Shown here: positions 31,419 to 39,519 of the stretch, piece after piece
Layout of the letters: every line of letters starts with the position of its first letter
How positions within the stretch are numbered: position 1 is the stretch's first letter
NCBI RefSeq assembly: GCF_001189535.1
Contig: NZ_CP012070.1
Span: forward strand, 1,798,001 to 1,862,000
Reading direction: 5' to 3'
Length of the DNA stretch: 64,000 bases
Source of the DNA: Arsenicicoccus sp. oral taxon 190
GTDB lineage: Bacteria > Actinomycetota > Actinomycetes > Actinomycetales > Dermatophilaceae
Notes under the pieces: model-generated
What the model was told of the DNA's origin: nothing
Databases searched by the model: none
Seen by the model: the letters and a program-made list of their open reading frames with translations, nothing else
Program-made: the position numbers and the translations under genes

Positions 31419-32501
31419 ATGACGACGCCCCCGCCCCTCGACCTCACCGCCTCGGCCGTGGACCTGACCGAGACCATCTGCAACATCGCCTCGGTGAGCC
31501 ACGAGGAGCGCGAGCTGGCCGACGCGGTGGAGGCGGCGCTGCGTGGCTTCGGGCACCTGCGGGTGACCCGCGACGGCAACACCGTGGTCGCGCGCACCGA
31601 GCTGGGGCGTGACGAGCGGGTGGTGCTCGCGGGGCACCTGGACACCGTGCCCTTCGCCGGGCAGGGGACGGCGGCGGGGCTGCCGATCACCCGCACCGGC
31701 ACCGAGCTGATCGGCCGGGGCACCACCGACATGAAGGGCGGCGTCGCGGTGATGCTGGCGCTCGCCGGGACCCTCCCCGAGCCGAGCCGCGACCTCACCT
31801 ACGTGTTCTACGACTGCGAGGAGGTCGAGGCGGCGCACAACGGGCTGGCGCGGCTCGCCCGCAACGACCCGAGCGTCCTGGAGGCGGACTTCGCGGTGCT
31901 GCTCGAGCCCACCGACGGCACGGTGGAGGGGGGCTGCAAGGGGACCCTGCGGGTCGAGGTCACGGCGCGCGGCGAGGCGGCCCACAGCGGCCGACCGTGG
32001 CTGGGGCACAACGCGATCCACGAGGCGGGGACGATCATCGACCGGCTGCGGGAGTTCGACGCGCAGACGGTGGCCGTGGACGGGCTGGACTTCCGTGAGG
32101 GGCTGTCGGCCGTCGGCATCCGGGGCGGACGCGCCGGCAACGTCGTGCCGGACGAGTGCGTGGTGACGGTCAACTACCGGTTCGCGCCGCACATCGACGC
32201 CGCCGAGGCCGAGCGGCGGATGCGCGCGCTCTTCGAGGGCTACGAGGTGGTGGTGACCGACGCCGCCGACGGCGCGCGACCCGGCCTGGACCGTCCCGCG
32301 GCGCAGGCCTTCGTCGCCGCGCTGGGGCTGCCGGTGCAGGCCAAGCAGGGGTGGACCGACGTGGCGCGGTTCAGCGCGGTCGGGGTGCCCGCGGTCAACT
32401 TCGGGCCGGGCGACCCGCTGGTCGCCCACCAGGACGAGGAGCGCTGCGCCATCGCCCAGGTCGAGCACGCCTACGACCGGCTGCGGGCCTGGCTGTCCTG
32501 A
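31419..32501 (+). CDS. dapE: Succinyl-diaminopimelate desuccinylase
   Basis: M20 family zinc hydrolase, 360 residues, releasing succinate to give LL-diaminopimelate. Metal and catalytic motifs are GHLDTVPFAG (His, Asp), RGTTDMKGGVAVM (Asp bridging ligand), FYDCEEVEAAHNG (catalytic and ligand Glu) and LLEPTDGTVEGGCKG. A dimerisation domain follows (RGEAAHSGRPWLGHNA). C-terminal His is in PLVAHQDEE. With dapC and dapD, three enzymes of the succinylase branch lie within 6 kb. A LOG-family gene follows after 21 bases. Confidence 0.94.
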   Translation: MTTPPPLDLTASAVDLTETICNIASVSHEERELADAVEAALRGFGHLRVTRDGNTVVARTELGRDERVVLAGHLDTVPFAGQGTAAGLPITRTGTELIGRGTTDMKGGVAVMLALAGTLPEPSRDLTYVFYDCEEVEAAHNGLARLARNDPSVLEADFAVLLEPTDGTVEGGCKGTLRVEVTARGEAAHSGRPWLGHNAIHEAGTIIDRLREFDAQTVAVDGLDFREGLSAVGIRGGRAGNVVPDECVVTVNYRFAPHIDAAEAERRMRALFEGYEVVVTDAADGARPGLDRPAAQAFVAALGLPVQAKQGWTDVARFSAVGVPAVNFGPGDPLVAHQDEERCAIAQVEHAYDRLRAWLS

Positions 32502-32510
32502 TCGTGCAGG

Positions 32511-32516
32511 TAGGTT
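32511..32516 (+). promoter_or_regulatory. -10 hexamer before the LOG-family gene
   Basis: TAGGTT ends 6 bases before the ATG at 32523, so this gene can be transcribed apart from dapE. Confidence 0.45.
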
Positions 32517-32522
32517 GACGCC

Positions 32523-33278
32523 ATGAAGGACGCGCGAGGCGACTACCACAAGGGCCCGGTGACGCTGCGCGGCAAGCGCGTCCCCGGCTCCACCACCGAC
32601 CAGCGGCTGCTCGACAACACCGGCGAGTCGGACTGGGTGCACTCCGACCCGTGGCGGGTGCTGCGCATCCAGGCGGAGTTCGTGGAGGGTTTCGGGGCGC
32701 TCGCCGAGCTGGGGTCGGCGGTCAGCGTCTTCGGGTCGGCGCGGGTGCCGCGGGAGCACCCCACCTACGAGCTGGGGGTGCAGCTGGGGTCCGCGCTCGT
32801 GGCGGCCGGCTACGCCGTGATCACCGGCGGCGGCCCGGGGCTCATGGAGGCCGCCAACCGCGGCGCGCTGCAGGCGGGCGGCACCTCGGTGGGGCTCGGG
32901 ATCGAGCTGCCCTTCGAGCAGGGCCTCAACGAGTACGTCGACCTCGGGGTCAACTTCCGCTACTTCTTCGCCCGCAAGACCATGTTCGTCAAGTACGCCC
33001 AGGGCTTCGTCGTCCTGCCGGGCGGCTTCGGCACCCTGGACGAGCTCTTCGAGGCCGTGACGCTGGTCCAGACCCACAAGGTGACCTCCTTCCCGCTCGT
33101 GCTGCTCGGCCGCGACTACTGGAGCGGGCTGCTCGACTGGGTGCGGACCACGATGGTGCCGGCGGGCACGATCAGCGAGTCCGACCTCGAGCTGCTGCAG
33201 CTGGCCGACTCCGTGGAGGAGGCCGTGGAGCTGGTGCGCGGCTCGGGGCGCACCCCGACGCCGCGCCCCGCCGAGTGA
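32523..33278 (+). CDS. LOG family nucleotide 5'-monophosphate phosphoribohydrolase
   Basis: 251 residues. GGGPGLMEAANRGA and PGGFGTLDELFEAVTLVQT are the two signature motifs of the LONELY GUY/lysine-decarboxylase-like family; members remove ribose phosphate from cytokinin-type or other nucleotides, and the old name lysine decarboxylase is wrong. A 55-residue N-terminal extension (KGPVTLRGKRVPGSTTD) is typical of the larger actinobacterial branch (Rv1205 neighbourhood). Substrate in this organism is unknown. The DivIVA-like gene follows after 33 bases. Confidence 0.9.
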   Translation: MKDARGDYHKGPVTLRGKRVPGSTTDQRLLDNTGESDWVHSDPWRVLRIQAEFVEGFGALAELGSAVSVFGSARVPREHPTYELGVQLGSALVAAGYAVITGGGPGLMEAANRGALQAGGTSVGLGIELPFEQGLNEYVDLGVNFRYFFARKTMFVKYAQGFVVLPGGFGTLDELFEAVTLVQTHKVTSFPLVLLGRDYWSGLLDWVRTTMVPAGTISESDLELLQLADSVEEAVELVRGSGRTPTPRPAE

Positions 33279-33311
33279 CGGATCCCGGGCAGGCATGGCA
33301 CGATCGGGGGC

Positions 33312-33770
33312 GTGCCCGTGCTGACCGTCGTCCTCGCCGTGCTCCTCGTCGGTGCCGTCACCGGGGGCCTGGTGTGGCTGACCGGGACCCGGCCGGCGTC
33401 GCTCGCCGACCAGGCGCTCGCCGACCCCGTCTCGTCCTCCCCCTTCGAGGGGCTGGCCCCCGGGCCGGTCGTCCCCGACGAGGTCCGTGACCTGCGCTTC
33501 GACCAGGTGCTGCGCGGATACCGCATGGACCAGGTCGACGACACCCTCGACCGCCTCGTCGAGGAGCTGCGGGCCCGGGACGCCGAGATCGACCGGCTCC
33601 GCTCGGCCGTGATGCCCGTGGGGTCCGCCCGCCGCGGCTGGGCTGAGGACCCGGCACAGCACCCGGACGTCACCACCGGGCCCCTCGACGTCACCGAGAT
33701 CGTGCGCCCGAGCGGCGGCTCCACGCTGTGGCGCCGACCCGACCGGCCCGCGGACGACCTGACGCCGTGA
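33312..33770 (+). CDS. DivIVA-domain membrane protein
   Basis: 152 residues with GTG start. An N-terminal helix (VLTVVLAVLLVGAVTGGLVWL) is followed by a DivIVA-type repeat, VRDLRFDQVLRGYRMDQVDD, and a short coiled coil (LDRLVEELRARDAEIDRLRS). The DivIVA domain recognises curved membranes or recruits polar factors in related proteins; here the added transmembrane helix suggests a fixed membrane protein. It overlaps the mannosyltransferase start by GTGA, so the two are coupled and may work together at the membrane. Confidence 0.75.
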   Translation: MPVLTVVLAVLLVGAVTGGLVWLTGTRPASLADQALADPVSSSPFEGLAPGPVVPDEVRDLRFDQVLRGYRMDQVDDTLDRLVEELRARDAEIDRLRSAVMPVGSARRGWAEDPAQHPDVTTGPLDVTEIVRPSGGSTLWRRPDRPADDLTP

Positions 33771-35023
33771 CGGCGGTCCCGGCCGGGTCGACCCGCACCG
33801 GTCCGCTGCGAGCCGGGCCCGGGGGCGGCGCCCCCGGGGACCCCGACGTGGGGCGGGGCAGCACCGTGCGGCTGGTCCTGCTGGCGCTGGTGACGTATGC
33901 CGCCAGCCGCGTCGTCTCGGGGCTGCTCGTCGCCCGGGCCGCCCGCCAGCAGGTCCCGATCAGCTGGACCGGGGACCCCGTCGACTACTGGGGCATGACC
34001 CTGATGTGGGACGGCACGTGGTACCGCCGCATCGCGGAGACGGGCTACCCCGCGGCGCTGCCGGTGGACCCCGCCGGTCAGGTGCAGCAGAACGAGTGGG
34101 CCTTCTACCCCCTCTACCCGATGCTGTGCCGCGCCGTGATGACGGTGACGGGGCTCGAGTTCCGGTATGCCGGAGCCCTGGTCGCGACCCTGCTCGGCTT
34201 CCTGGCCGCGGTGCTGCTGGTCCTGCTGCTGCGCCGGCACTGCTCGGACGGGGCCGCGCTGCTCGCGCTCGCGGTGTGGTCCACCTACCTCGCCACCCCG
34301 GTGCTGCAGATCGCCTACACCGAGTCGCTCGCGATGGTGCTGCTCGTGGCCTTCCTGCTGCTGCTGGAGCGGGAGCGGTGGTGGGGCGCCGTCGCCGTGG
34401 CGCTGCTGATCGGGCTGTCCCGCCCCATCGGGGTGCCGCTCGGGCTCGTGGCCCTGGTCGCCGTGTGGCTGCGCTGGCGCCGCCGCGAGGAGCGCCCGGT
34501 GGGTCGCGGGGAGTGGGCCGCGATGCTGGCCACGCTCGTCGGGTGCGGCGTCGCCGGCCTCGTCTGGCCGGCCGTCGTGTGGGCGGCCACGGGCTCGCGC
34601 ACCGGCTACACCGACACCATGGCGTCGTGGCGCGCCGGCCACGAGATCCACCTCTTCCGCCCCTGGTGGGACAACGCGCAGTACTTCTTCGACGGCTGGG
34701 CGCTCCCGGTGCTCGTCGCCTACACAGCGGGGCTGCTGCTGCTGGCGCTCGGGCCGTGGGCGCGGCCGCTCGGATGGGTGCTGCGCACCTGGCTGCTGGC
34801 CTACCCGCTCTACCTCTTCGCGGTGCAGGACGCCCAGACCAGCCTCTACCGCTACCTCGTCCTGATGTTCCCGGTGGCCCTGGTCGGGGTCGGCGCGGTG
34901 CGGCGGGTCCGCACCAGCACCGTGGTGCGGGCCGCCGCTCTGGTGGGCGTGGGCATCGCCCTGCAGGTGTGGTGGACCCAGACGATCCTGGTGCTGCACC
35001 TGCCGGCGTCCTGGCCCCCGTGA
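33767..35023 (+). CDS. PIG-V-like mannosyltransferase, polytopic membrane protein
   Basis: 418 residues with about nine to ten helices. The extracytoplasmic loop WDGTWYRRIAETGYP and NEWAFYPLYPMLCRA, plus a YTES motif after a later helix, match the PIG-V/GT-C family that uses polyprenyl-phosphate mannose. In actinobacteria such enzymes may extend lipoglycans; the acceptor is unknown. GTG start overlapping the upstream stop was preferred to the ATG at 33728 because of the GTGA junction. The gene stops only 4 bases from the stop of the convergent enoyl-CoA hydratase gene. Confidence 0.75.
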   Translation: MTAVPAGSTRTGPLRAGPGGGAPGDPDVGRGSTVRLVLLALVTYAASRVVSGLLVARAARQQVPISWTGDPVDYWGMTLMWDGTWYRRIAETGYPAALPVDPAGQVQQNEWAFYPLYPMLCRAVMTVTGLEFRYAGALVATLLGFLAAVLLVLLLRRHCSDGAALLALAVWSTYLATPVLQIAYTESLAMVLLVAFLLLLERERWWGAVAVALLIGLSRPIGVPLGLVALVAVWLRWRRREERPVGRGEWAAMLATLVGCGVAGLVWPAVVWAATGSRTGYTDTMASWRAGHEIHLFRPWWDNAQYFFDGWALPVLVAYTAGLLLLALGPWARPLGWVLRTWLLAYPLYLFAVQDAQTSLYRYLVLMFPVALVGVGAVRRVRTSTVVRAAALVGVGIALQVWWTQTILVLHLPASWPP

Positions 35024-35027
35024 CCGG

Positions 35028-35843
35028 TCAGCGGCCCTCGAAGGTCGGCTTCTCCTTGGCCAGGAAGGCCGCGACCGCCGCCCGGTGGTCCGCGCTGCCC
35101 CCGGTCTCATGCATCAGCTCGGCCTCGTGCGCCAGGGAGTCGGCCAGGTCGTGCGTCGCCGAGTGGTGCACCACGTCGCGGATGGCGGCGTAGGCGAGGG
35201 TGGGGCCGGACGCCATACGGCGTGCCAACGCCATGGCCGGCTCCATCACGTCCCCGGGCACGACCTCGTTGACCAGCCCCAGCTCCTTGGCCTCGGCCGC
35301 GCCGATGGTCCGGGGGAACATCAGCAGCTCCTTGGCGCGCGCCGTCCCGACCAGCCGCGGCAGGGTCCAGGAGGCGCCGGTGTCGCAGGAGAGGGCGATG
35401 TTGGTGAAGGCGAAGTTGTAGCCGCCCTGCTCGCTCAGGAAGCGGTAGTCGCAGGCGAAGGTGAACGACGCCCCGGCGCCGGCCGCGACGCCGTTGACGG
35501 CGGCGATCACCGGCTTGCGCATCGTCGCGACCAGGGTGACCGCCGGGTTGTAGTGCCGCGGCACCGTCTCCCACAACGAGGGGTCCTCGGCCTGGAGCAG
35601 CTGCACGTGGGACTTGAGGTCCTGCCCGACGCAGAAGGCACGGCCGGTCCCGGTCAGGACGACGCAGCGCACCTGCGGGTCGTCGGCCACCTGCTGCAGC
35701 GCCGCGAGGAGCGCCTCCTTGGTGGGCACGTCCAGGGAGTTCATGGCGTCCGGGCGGTTGAAGGTGACGACGCCCACGCCGTCCTCCACGCGCACCAGCA
35801 CAGGTGCGGACCGGTCGGTCTCGGGGGGCTGCGGGTCGGTCAC
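35028..35843 (-). CDS. Enoyl-CoA hydratase/isomerase family protein
   Basis: 271 residues of the crotonase fold. Oxyanion-hole sequences are AFCVGQDLKSH and NGVAAGAGASFTFACDYRF; the later segment NIALSCDTGASWTLPRLVG has Asp where hydratases often carry Glu, as in PaaG-type isomerases, so isomerase or hydratase activity are both possible. GTG at 35843 has AAGGAG 7 bases upstream; the frame extends further without a better start. No beta-oxidation neighbour is adjacent. Confidence 0.85.
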   Translation of the reverse strand: MTDPQPPETDRSAPVLVRVEDGVGVVTFNRPDAMNSLDVPTKEALLAALQQVADDPQVRCVVLTGTGRAFCVGQDLKSHVQLLQAEDPSLWETVPRHYNPAVTLVATMRKPVIAAVNGVAAGAGASFTFACDYRFLSEQGGYNFAFTNIALSCDTGASWTLPRLVGTARAKELLMFPRTIGAAEAKELGLVNEVVPGDVMEPAMALARRMASGPTLAYAAIRDVVHHSATHDLADSLAHEAELMHETGGSADHRAAVAAFLAKEKPTFEGR

Positions 35844-35968
35844 GAGGTCTCCTTCGACGACGGCGGTGCGGGAGGCGGGGGCGCCTGCCGTGAGCACAAT
35901 CTAGCCACGTGCGCGTCCCGTTGCGCGCGGCAGGGGGAGAGGATTAGGAGTCGGGACCGATGCTTTGC

Positions 35969-35974
35969 GATAAT
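35969..35974 (+). promoter_or_regulatory. Candidate -10 for DUF3117 gene
   Basis: GATAAT with a TGC just upstream, about 106 bases before the ATG, lies in the 237-bp divergent gap. It is the most AT-rich hexamer there; no -35 is clear. Confidence 0.35.
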
Positions 35975-36080
35975 GGTCACAAGTCTGTGGCCGCTGCGGG
36001 GCCCGAGGGTCGTGCCATCGAGGTCAGTCCACCCAGGTCTCCTGCGCAGCGGCGGCCGCACCGAGAGGGAAGAGGTAGCT

Positions 36081-36248
36081 ATGGCGGCGATGAAGCCCAG
36101 GACCGGTGACGGCCCGCTGGAGGTCACCAAGGAGGGGCGTGGCATCGTCCTGCGCATGCCGCTCGAGGGGGGCGGCCGCCTGGTCGTCGAGATGACGCCG
36201 GACGAGATCGCGGCGCTCGGCGAGGCCATCAAGGGCGTCACCGGCTGA
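36081..36248 (+). CDS. DUF3117 small conserved actinobacterial protein
   Basis: 55 residues, MAAMKPRTGDGPLEVTKEGR to EIAALGEAIKGVTG, nearly identical to the family across actinobacteria (M. tuberculosis Rv1211, as remembered). Function unknown. The strict conservation and small beta-strand-rich sequence suggest binding to a conserved partner. GGGAAGAGG gives a ribosome-binding site, and the gene has its own terminator. Confidence 0.92.
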   Translation: MAAMKPRTGDGPLEVTKEGRGIVLRMPLEGGGRLVVEMTPDEIAALGEAIKGVTG

Positions 36249-36261
36249 CCTCAGGTCCTCG

Positions 36262-36273
36262 GGCCGTATGCCG
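36262..36273 (+). repeat. Dispersed intergenic 12-mer, exact
   Basis: GGCCGTATGCCG 13 bases after the DUF3117 stop and just before the terminator stem. Confidence 0.7.
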
Positions 36274-36278
36274 ATGAA

Positions 36279-36315
36279 GAGGCGCCCACCCGCGACGTTG
36301 CCGGGTGGGCGCCTC
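36279..36315. terminator. Bidirectional hairpin between DUF3117 and the O-methyltransferase
   Basis: A perfect stem, 36279-36292 with 36302-36315 (14 bp), between two convergent genes. Confidence 0.85.
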
Positions 36316-36329
36316 TCGCATGCCCGGCG

Positions 36330-36962
36330 TCAGCGCCGGACGGCGGCGAGCATGCCGTCTCCCGCGGCGAGCATCACGGGCAGCAGGTCGTCGCGCTCGC
36401 GCAGCTCCTTGCCGAGGTCGCGCAGCAGCGCGGTCGTCTCGTCCCGCGCCGCCGGGTCGGCCACCTTGTCGTGCCACAGCATGTTGTCCAGCACCAGCAG
36501 ACCACCGCGGCGCAGCAGCCGCAGCGCCTGCTGGACGTAGGCGGGGTACTCCCGCTTGTCGCCGTCGACGACCACCATGTCGTAGGCGCCGTCGGTCAGG
36601 CGTGGCAGCACGTCCAGTGCCCGGCCGCTGATGAGCCGGGTGCGCTGGTGGGGGATCCCCGCCTCGGCGAACGCCTCGCGCGCCGCCCGCTGGTTGGCGG
36701 GCTCGACGTCGATGGAGGTGAGGATGCCGTCGGGCGCCATGCCCTCGAGGAGCCACAGGCCGGAGACGCCGGCGCCGGTGCCGATCTCCACGACGGCCCG
36801 GGCGTCCAGGGCGGCGGCGAGGAGCCGCAGCGTCGCGGCAGCCCCGGGCAGCACCGGGATGCAGCCGAGCTGGTGGCCGCGCTCGCGGGCCCGCTCCGCC
36901 ACCGGGCTCTCGGCGACGAACTCCTCGGCGTAGGCCCAGCTCGCGGGCTTCTGTGTGCTCAT
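36330..36962 (-). CDS. SAM-dependent O-methyltransferase (family 3)
   Basis: 210 residues. Motif I VVEIGTGAGVSGLWLLEGM, then SIDVEPANQRAAREAFAEAG, the metal-binding type VVDGDKREYPAYV and GGLLVLDNMLWHDKVADP are the caffeoyl-CoA/catechol O-methyltransferase pattern. It lies beside and divergent from sigE as Rv1220c does in M. tuberculosis. Start at 36962 set by TAGACT 7 bases upstream; the longer frame to 37190 would cover the sigE leader. Substrate unknown. Confidence 0.9.
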   Translation of the reverse strand: MSTQKPASWAYAEEFVAESPVAERARERGHQLGCIPVLPGAAATLRLLAAALDARAVVEIGTGAGVSGLWLLEGMAPDGILTSIDVEPANQRAAREAFAEAGIPHQRTRLISGRALDVLPRLTDGAYDMVVVDGDKREYPAYVQQALRLLRRGGLLVLDNMLWHDKVADPAARDETTALLRDLGKELRERDDLLPVMLAAGDGMLAAVRR

Positions 36963-36969
36963 GGCACGA

Positions 36970-36975
36970 AGTCTA
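36970..36975 (-). promoter_or_regulatory. -10 hexamer for leaderless O-methyltransferase mRNA
   Basis: TAGACT on the minus strand, 7 bases before the ATG at 36962. Confidence 0.5.
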
Positions 36976-37015
36976 CTGACGCGGCGGGCGACGAGCCGAT
37001 CCCCACCGGGCGGAC

Positions 37016-37026
37016 TTCCCGGGAAC
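37016..37026 (+). promoter_or_regulatory. Palindrome TTCCCGGGAA with ECF-like GGAAC in the sigE leader
   Basis: A perfect 10-bp palindrome (37016-37025) overlaps GGAAC (37022-37026), the -35 type of ECF sigma promoters, about 90 bases before the sigE start. A second GGGATTGCCCAGGG block follows. This fits autoregulation, but no matching -10 is clear. Confidence 0.3.
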
Positions 37027-37113
37027 TTCCCAGGGATTGCCCAGGGCCGCTGTGCAGGATGGGTCGTGCACGTCGGGCTCGCGCCCGAGCACCCCACGTC
37101 GGAGAGGCCCCTC

Positions 37114-37761
37114 ATGACCACCACCACGCCCGTCGTCGAGCAGAGCATGCTGCCGGCCGCCGAGGGCGAGCCCGCGTGGGAGCGCCCCACCTGGGACGAG
37201 GTCGTGCGGGAGCACTCCGGGCGGGTCTACCGCCTCGCCTACCGGCTCACCGGCAACCAGCACGACGCGGAGGACCTGACCCACGACGTGTTCATCCGGG
37301 TCTTCCGCTCGCTCGAGCGCTACCAGCCGGGCACCTTCGAGGGCTGGCTGCACCGCATCACCACCAACGTCTTCCTCGACCGCATGCGCCGCAAGCAGCG
37401 CATCCGCTTCGACGCGCTCTCCGACGAGGGGGCCGCGCGACTCGCCTCGCGGGAGCGGGGGCCCGAGCAGACCCTCACCGACGCGATGCTCGACGACGAC
37501 GTGCAGCGGGCGCTGGACGCCCTCAAGCCGGAGTTCCGCGCCGCCGTCGTGCTGTGCGACATCGAGGGCCTCACCTACGAGGAGGTCGCGGACGTCCTCG
37601 GCATCAAGCTCGGCACCGTCCGGTCCCGGATCCACCGCGGCCGGTCCCAGCTGCGCACCGCGCTCGCGCACCGCGACCCGGCCGCCCGCCGCGCCTCGAC
37701 GACGCCCGCGCCGCGGCGCACCGGGATGCGCGGCCCCCGGCTCGGCATCGTCGGCGCCTGA
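37114..37761 (+). CDS. sigE: ECF RNA polymerase sigma factor, SigE type
   Basis: 215 residues. Region 2 is HSGRVYRLAYRLTGNQHDAE with TFEGWLHRITTNVFLD; region 4 is FRAAVVLCDIEGLTYEEVAD with KLGTVRSRIHRGRSQLR. A 45-residue N-terminal segment and basic tail frame them. Neighbours (Rv1220c-like methyltransferase before, tatB and mrp after) place it as the SigE orthologue for envelope stress. Unlike the mycobacterial locus, no zinc-binding anti-sigma gene or htrA follows; tatB starts 107 bases later. GGAGAGG 6 bases before the ATG decides the start. Confidence 0.92.
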   Translation: MTTTTPVVEQSMLPAAEGEPAWERPTWDEVVREHSGRVYRLAYRLTGNQHDAEDLTHDVFIRVFRSLERYQPGTFEGWLHRITTNVFLDRMRRKQRIRFDALSDEGAARLASRERGPEQTLTDAMLDDDVQRALDALKPEFRAAVVLCDIEGLTYEEVADVLGIKLGTVRSRIHRGRSQLRTALAHRDPAARRASTTPAPRRTGMRGPRLGIVGA

Positions 37762-37855
37762 GGGACGCCGGCCCGACACGGGCGCGTCGCGCGGAGTTCA
37801 TCTGCGCGGCGGGGACCGTGCCCCGGGGGCGCCGGTGACTCCCGGGTGGACGCAG

Positions 37856-37861
37856 TAGGCT
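37856..37861 (+). promoter_or_regulatory. -10 hexamer for leaderless tatB mRNA
   Basis: TAGGCT ends 7 bases before the tatB ATG, so tatB does not depend on readthrough from sigE. Confidence 0.5.
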
Positions 37862-37868
37862 CCCCAGC

Positions 37869-38282
37869 ATGTTCGGCATCAACGGCGGGGAGTTCATCAT
37901 CCTCATCCTGGTCGCCCTGGTCGTGCTCGGCCCGGAGCGGCTGCCGGAGTATGCCGCCAAGCTCGGCCAGCTCGTCCGTCAGGCCAAGGCCTACGCCGAG
38001 GGCGCGAAGACCTCGCTGCGCGACCAGATGGGGCCGGAGTTCGACGACATCGACTGGCGGCAGTACGACCCGAGGCAGTACGACCCCCGCCGCATCGTGC
38101 GGGAGGCGCTGCTCGACGACTCGCCTTCCTCCGCGAGCACGGCCGCGAGCACGGCCTCGGGAGCGACCTCGGTGGGGGCGGCCGCGGCAGGCGCCGCAGC
38201 GACCCCGGCCCACGAGCCGGCGCCCCGGCCCGGCCGCCGCTACGACGAGACCTACACCCCCTTCGACGTCGAGGCCACCTGA
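37869..38282 (+). CDS. tatB: Twin-arginine translocase subunit TatB
   Basis: 137 residues: one N-terminal helix with FGINGGEFIILILVALVVLG, the conserved GPERLPEYAAKLGQ amphipathic hinge, then an acidic segment with a tandem RQYDPRQYDPRR and an Ala/Ser/Pro-rich tail. TatB receives folded Tat substrates with TatC. The Phe-Gly-x-Asn/Gly start is TatB-like rather than TatA-like. Ends in a terminator shared with the convergent mrp gene. Confidence 0.92.
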   Translation: MFGINGGEFIILILVALVVLGPERLPEYAAKLGQLVRQAKAYAEGAKTSLRDQMGPEFDDIDWRQYDPRQYDPRRIVREALLDDSPSSASTAASTASGATSVGAAAAGAAATPAHEPAPRPGRRYDETYTPFDVEAT

Positions 38283-38305
38283 CCCCCGGCGCCCGGCCCG
38301 GCACG

Positions 38306-38345
38306 ACGTGGCCCCCGCGACCGAGCCTCGGTCGCGGGGCCACGT
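38306..38345. terminator. Bidirectional hairpin between tatB and mrp
   Basis: Arms 38306-38325 and 38327-38345 pair over about 19 bp with one bulged C, the strongest stem in the window. Confidence 0.85.
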
Positions 38346-38351
38346 GCTGTG

Positions 38352-39485
38352 TCAGCGGCCGGTCGGGGTGAGCCCGAGCTTGCGCCCCGCGAGCCCCCGG
38401 GCCCGGGAGCCGAGCCCACGGGCGATGCCGTTGAGTGCGGCACCGGCGGCGCTCTCGGGCGCGGACAGCACCGCGGGTGTGCCGGCGTCGCCGCCCTCGC
38501 GCAGCCGGGTGTCGAGGGGGATCTGCCCGAGCAGCGGCACCGGGGCGCCGACGATCCGGGTCAGCGAGTCCGCGACGGCCTGGCCGCCGCCGGAGCCGAA
38601 GAGCTCCAGCCGGGAGCCGTCGGGCTGCTCGAGCCAGGACATGTTCTCCACGACGCCGACGATGCGCTGGTGGGTCTGCACCGCGATGGACCCGGCGCGC
38701 TCGGCGACCTCCGCGGCCGCCTGCTGCGGGGTGGTCACGACGAGGATCTCGGCGCCCGGGATCAGCTGCGCCACGGAGATCGCCACGTCACCGGTGCCGG
38801 GCGGCAGGTCCAGCAGCAGCACGTCCAGGTCGCCCCAGAACACGTCGGCCAGGAACTGCTGCAGCGCCCGGTGCAGCATCGGCCCGCGCCAGACCACCGG
38901 CTGGTTGCCGGGCACGAACATGCCGACGGAGATGACCTTCACGTCGTGGGCGACCGGCGGCAGGATCATGTCGTCGACCTGCGTGGGCTGCTGCTCGACC
39001 CCGAGCATCCGGGGGACGGAGAAGCCGTAGATGTCGGCGTCGACCACCCCCACCTTCAGCCCCTGCCGCGCGAGGGCGGCCGCGAGGTTGACGGTGACCG
39101 AGCTCTTGCCGACGCCGCCCTTGCCGGAGGCGACGGCATACACCCGGGTCATGGACCCGGGCTGCGCGAAGGGGATCTCGCGCTCGGCCTGGCCGCCGCG
39201 CAGCTGGTCGCGCAACGCCCCGCGCTGCTCGTCGCTCATGACGCCGAGGTCGACGGTGACGCCGTTGACGCCGTCGACCCGGGCCACGGCCTCGGTGACG
39301 CCGCGCCGGATGGGGTCCTTCATGGGGCAGCCGGAGACGGTGAGCAGGACGCGCACGCGCACCCTGCCGTGGTCGTCGACGTCGACCGACTCCACCATGC
39401 CCAGCTCGGTGATGGGCTTGCGGATCTCGGGGTCGTCGACCGTGGCCAGGGCAGCGTGGATCAGGTCCAGGGACGGTGCAGACAT
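38352..39485 (-). CDS. mrp: Iron-sulfur cluster carrier ATPase Mrp/ApbC
   Basis: P-loop ATPase of 377 residues that carries Fe-S clusters to apoproteins. An N-terminal MIP18/DUF59 domain (VDDPEIRKPITELGMVESVD, then SGCPMKDPIR) precedes the ParA-like domain with deviant Walker A ASGKGGVGKSSVTVNLA and LLDLPPGTGDVAIS. The usual CxxC of cluster carriers is not obvious near FVPGNQPVVWRGPML, where many homologues have cysteines, so cluster binding may differ. Start 39485 is set by TACGAT 7 bases upstream. Confidence 0.93.
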   Translation of the reverse strand: MSAPSLDLIHAALATVDDPEIRKPITELGMVESVDVDDHGRVRVRVLLTVSGCPMKDPIRRGVTEAVARVDGVNGVTVDLGVMSDEQRGALRDQLRGGQAEREIPFAQPGSMTRVYAVASGKGGVGKSSVTVNLAAALARQGLKVGVVDADIYGFSVPRMLGVEQQPTQVDDMILPPVAHDVKVISVGMFVPGNQPVVWRGPMLHRALQQFLADVFWGDLDVLLLDLPPGTGDVAISVAQLIPGAEILVVTTPQQAAAEVAERAGSIAVQTHQRIVGVVENMSWLEQPDGSRLELFGSGGGQAVADSLTRIVGAPVPLLGQIPLDTRLREGGDAGTPAVLSAPESAAGAALNGIARGLGSRARGLAGRKLGLTPTGR

Positions 39486-39492
39486 GAGATCC

Positions 39493-39498
39493 ATCGTA
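39493..39498 (-). promoter_or_regulatory. -10 hexamer for leaderless mrp mRNA
   Basis: TACGAT on the minus strand, 7 bases before the mrp ATG at 39485; part of a GTATG motif. Confidence 0.45.
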
Positions 39499-39519
39499 TG
39501 CCGCCCGCGATGCCGCCCC

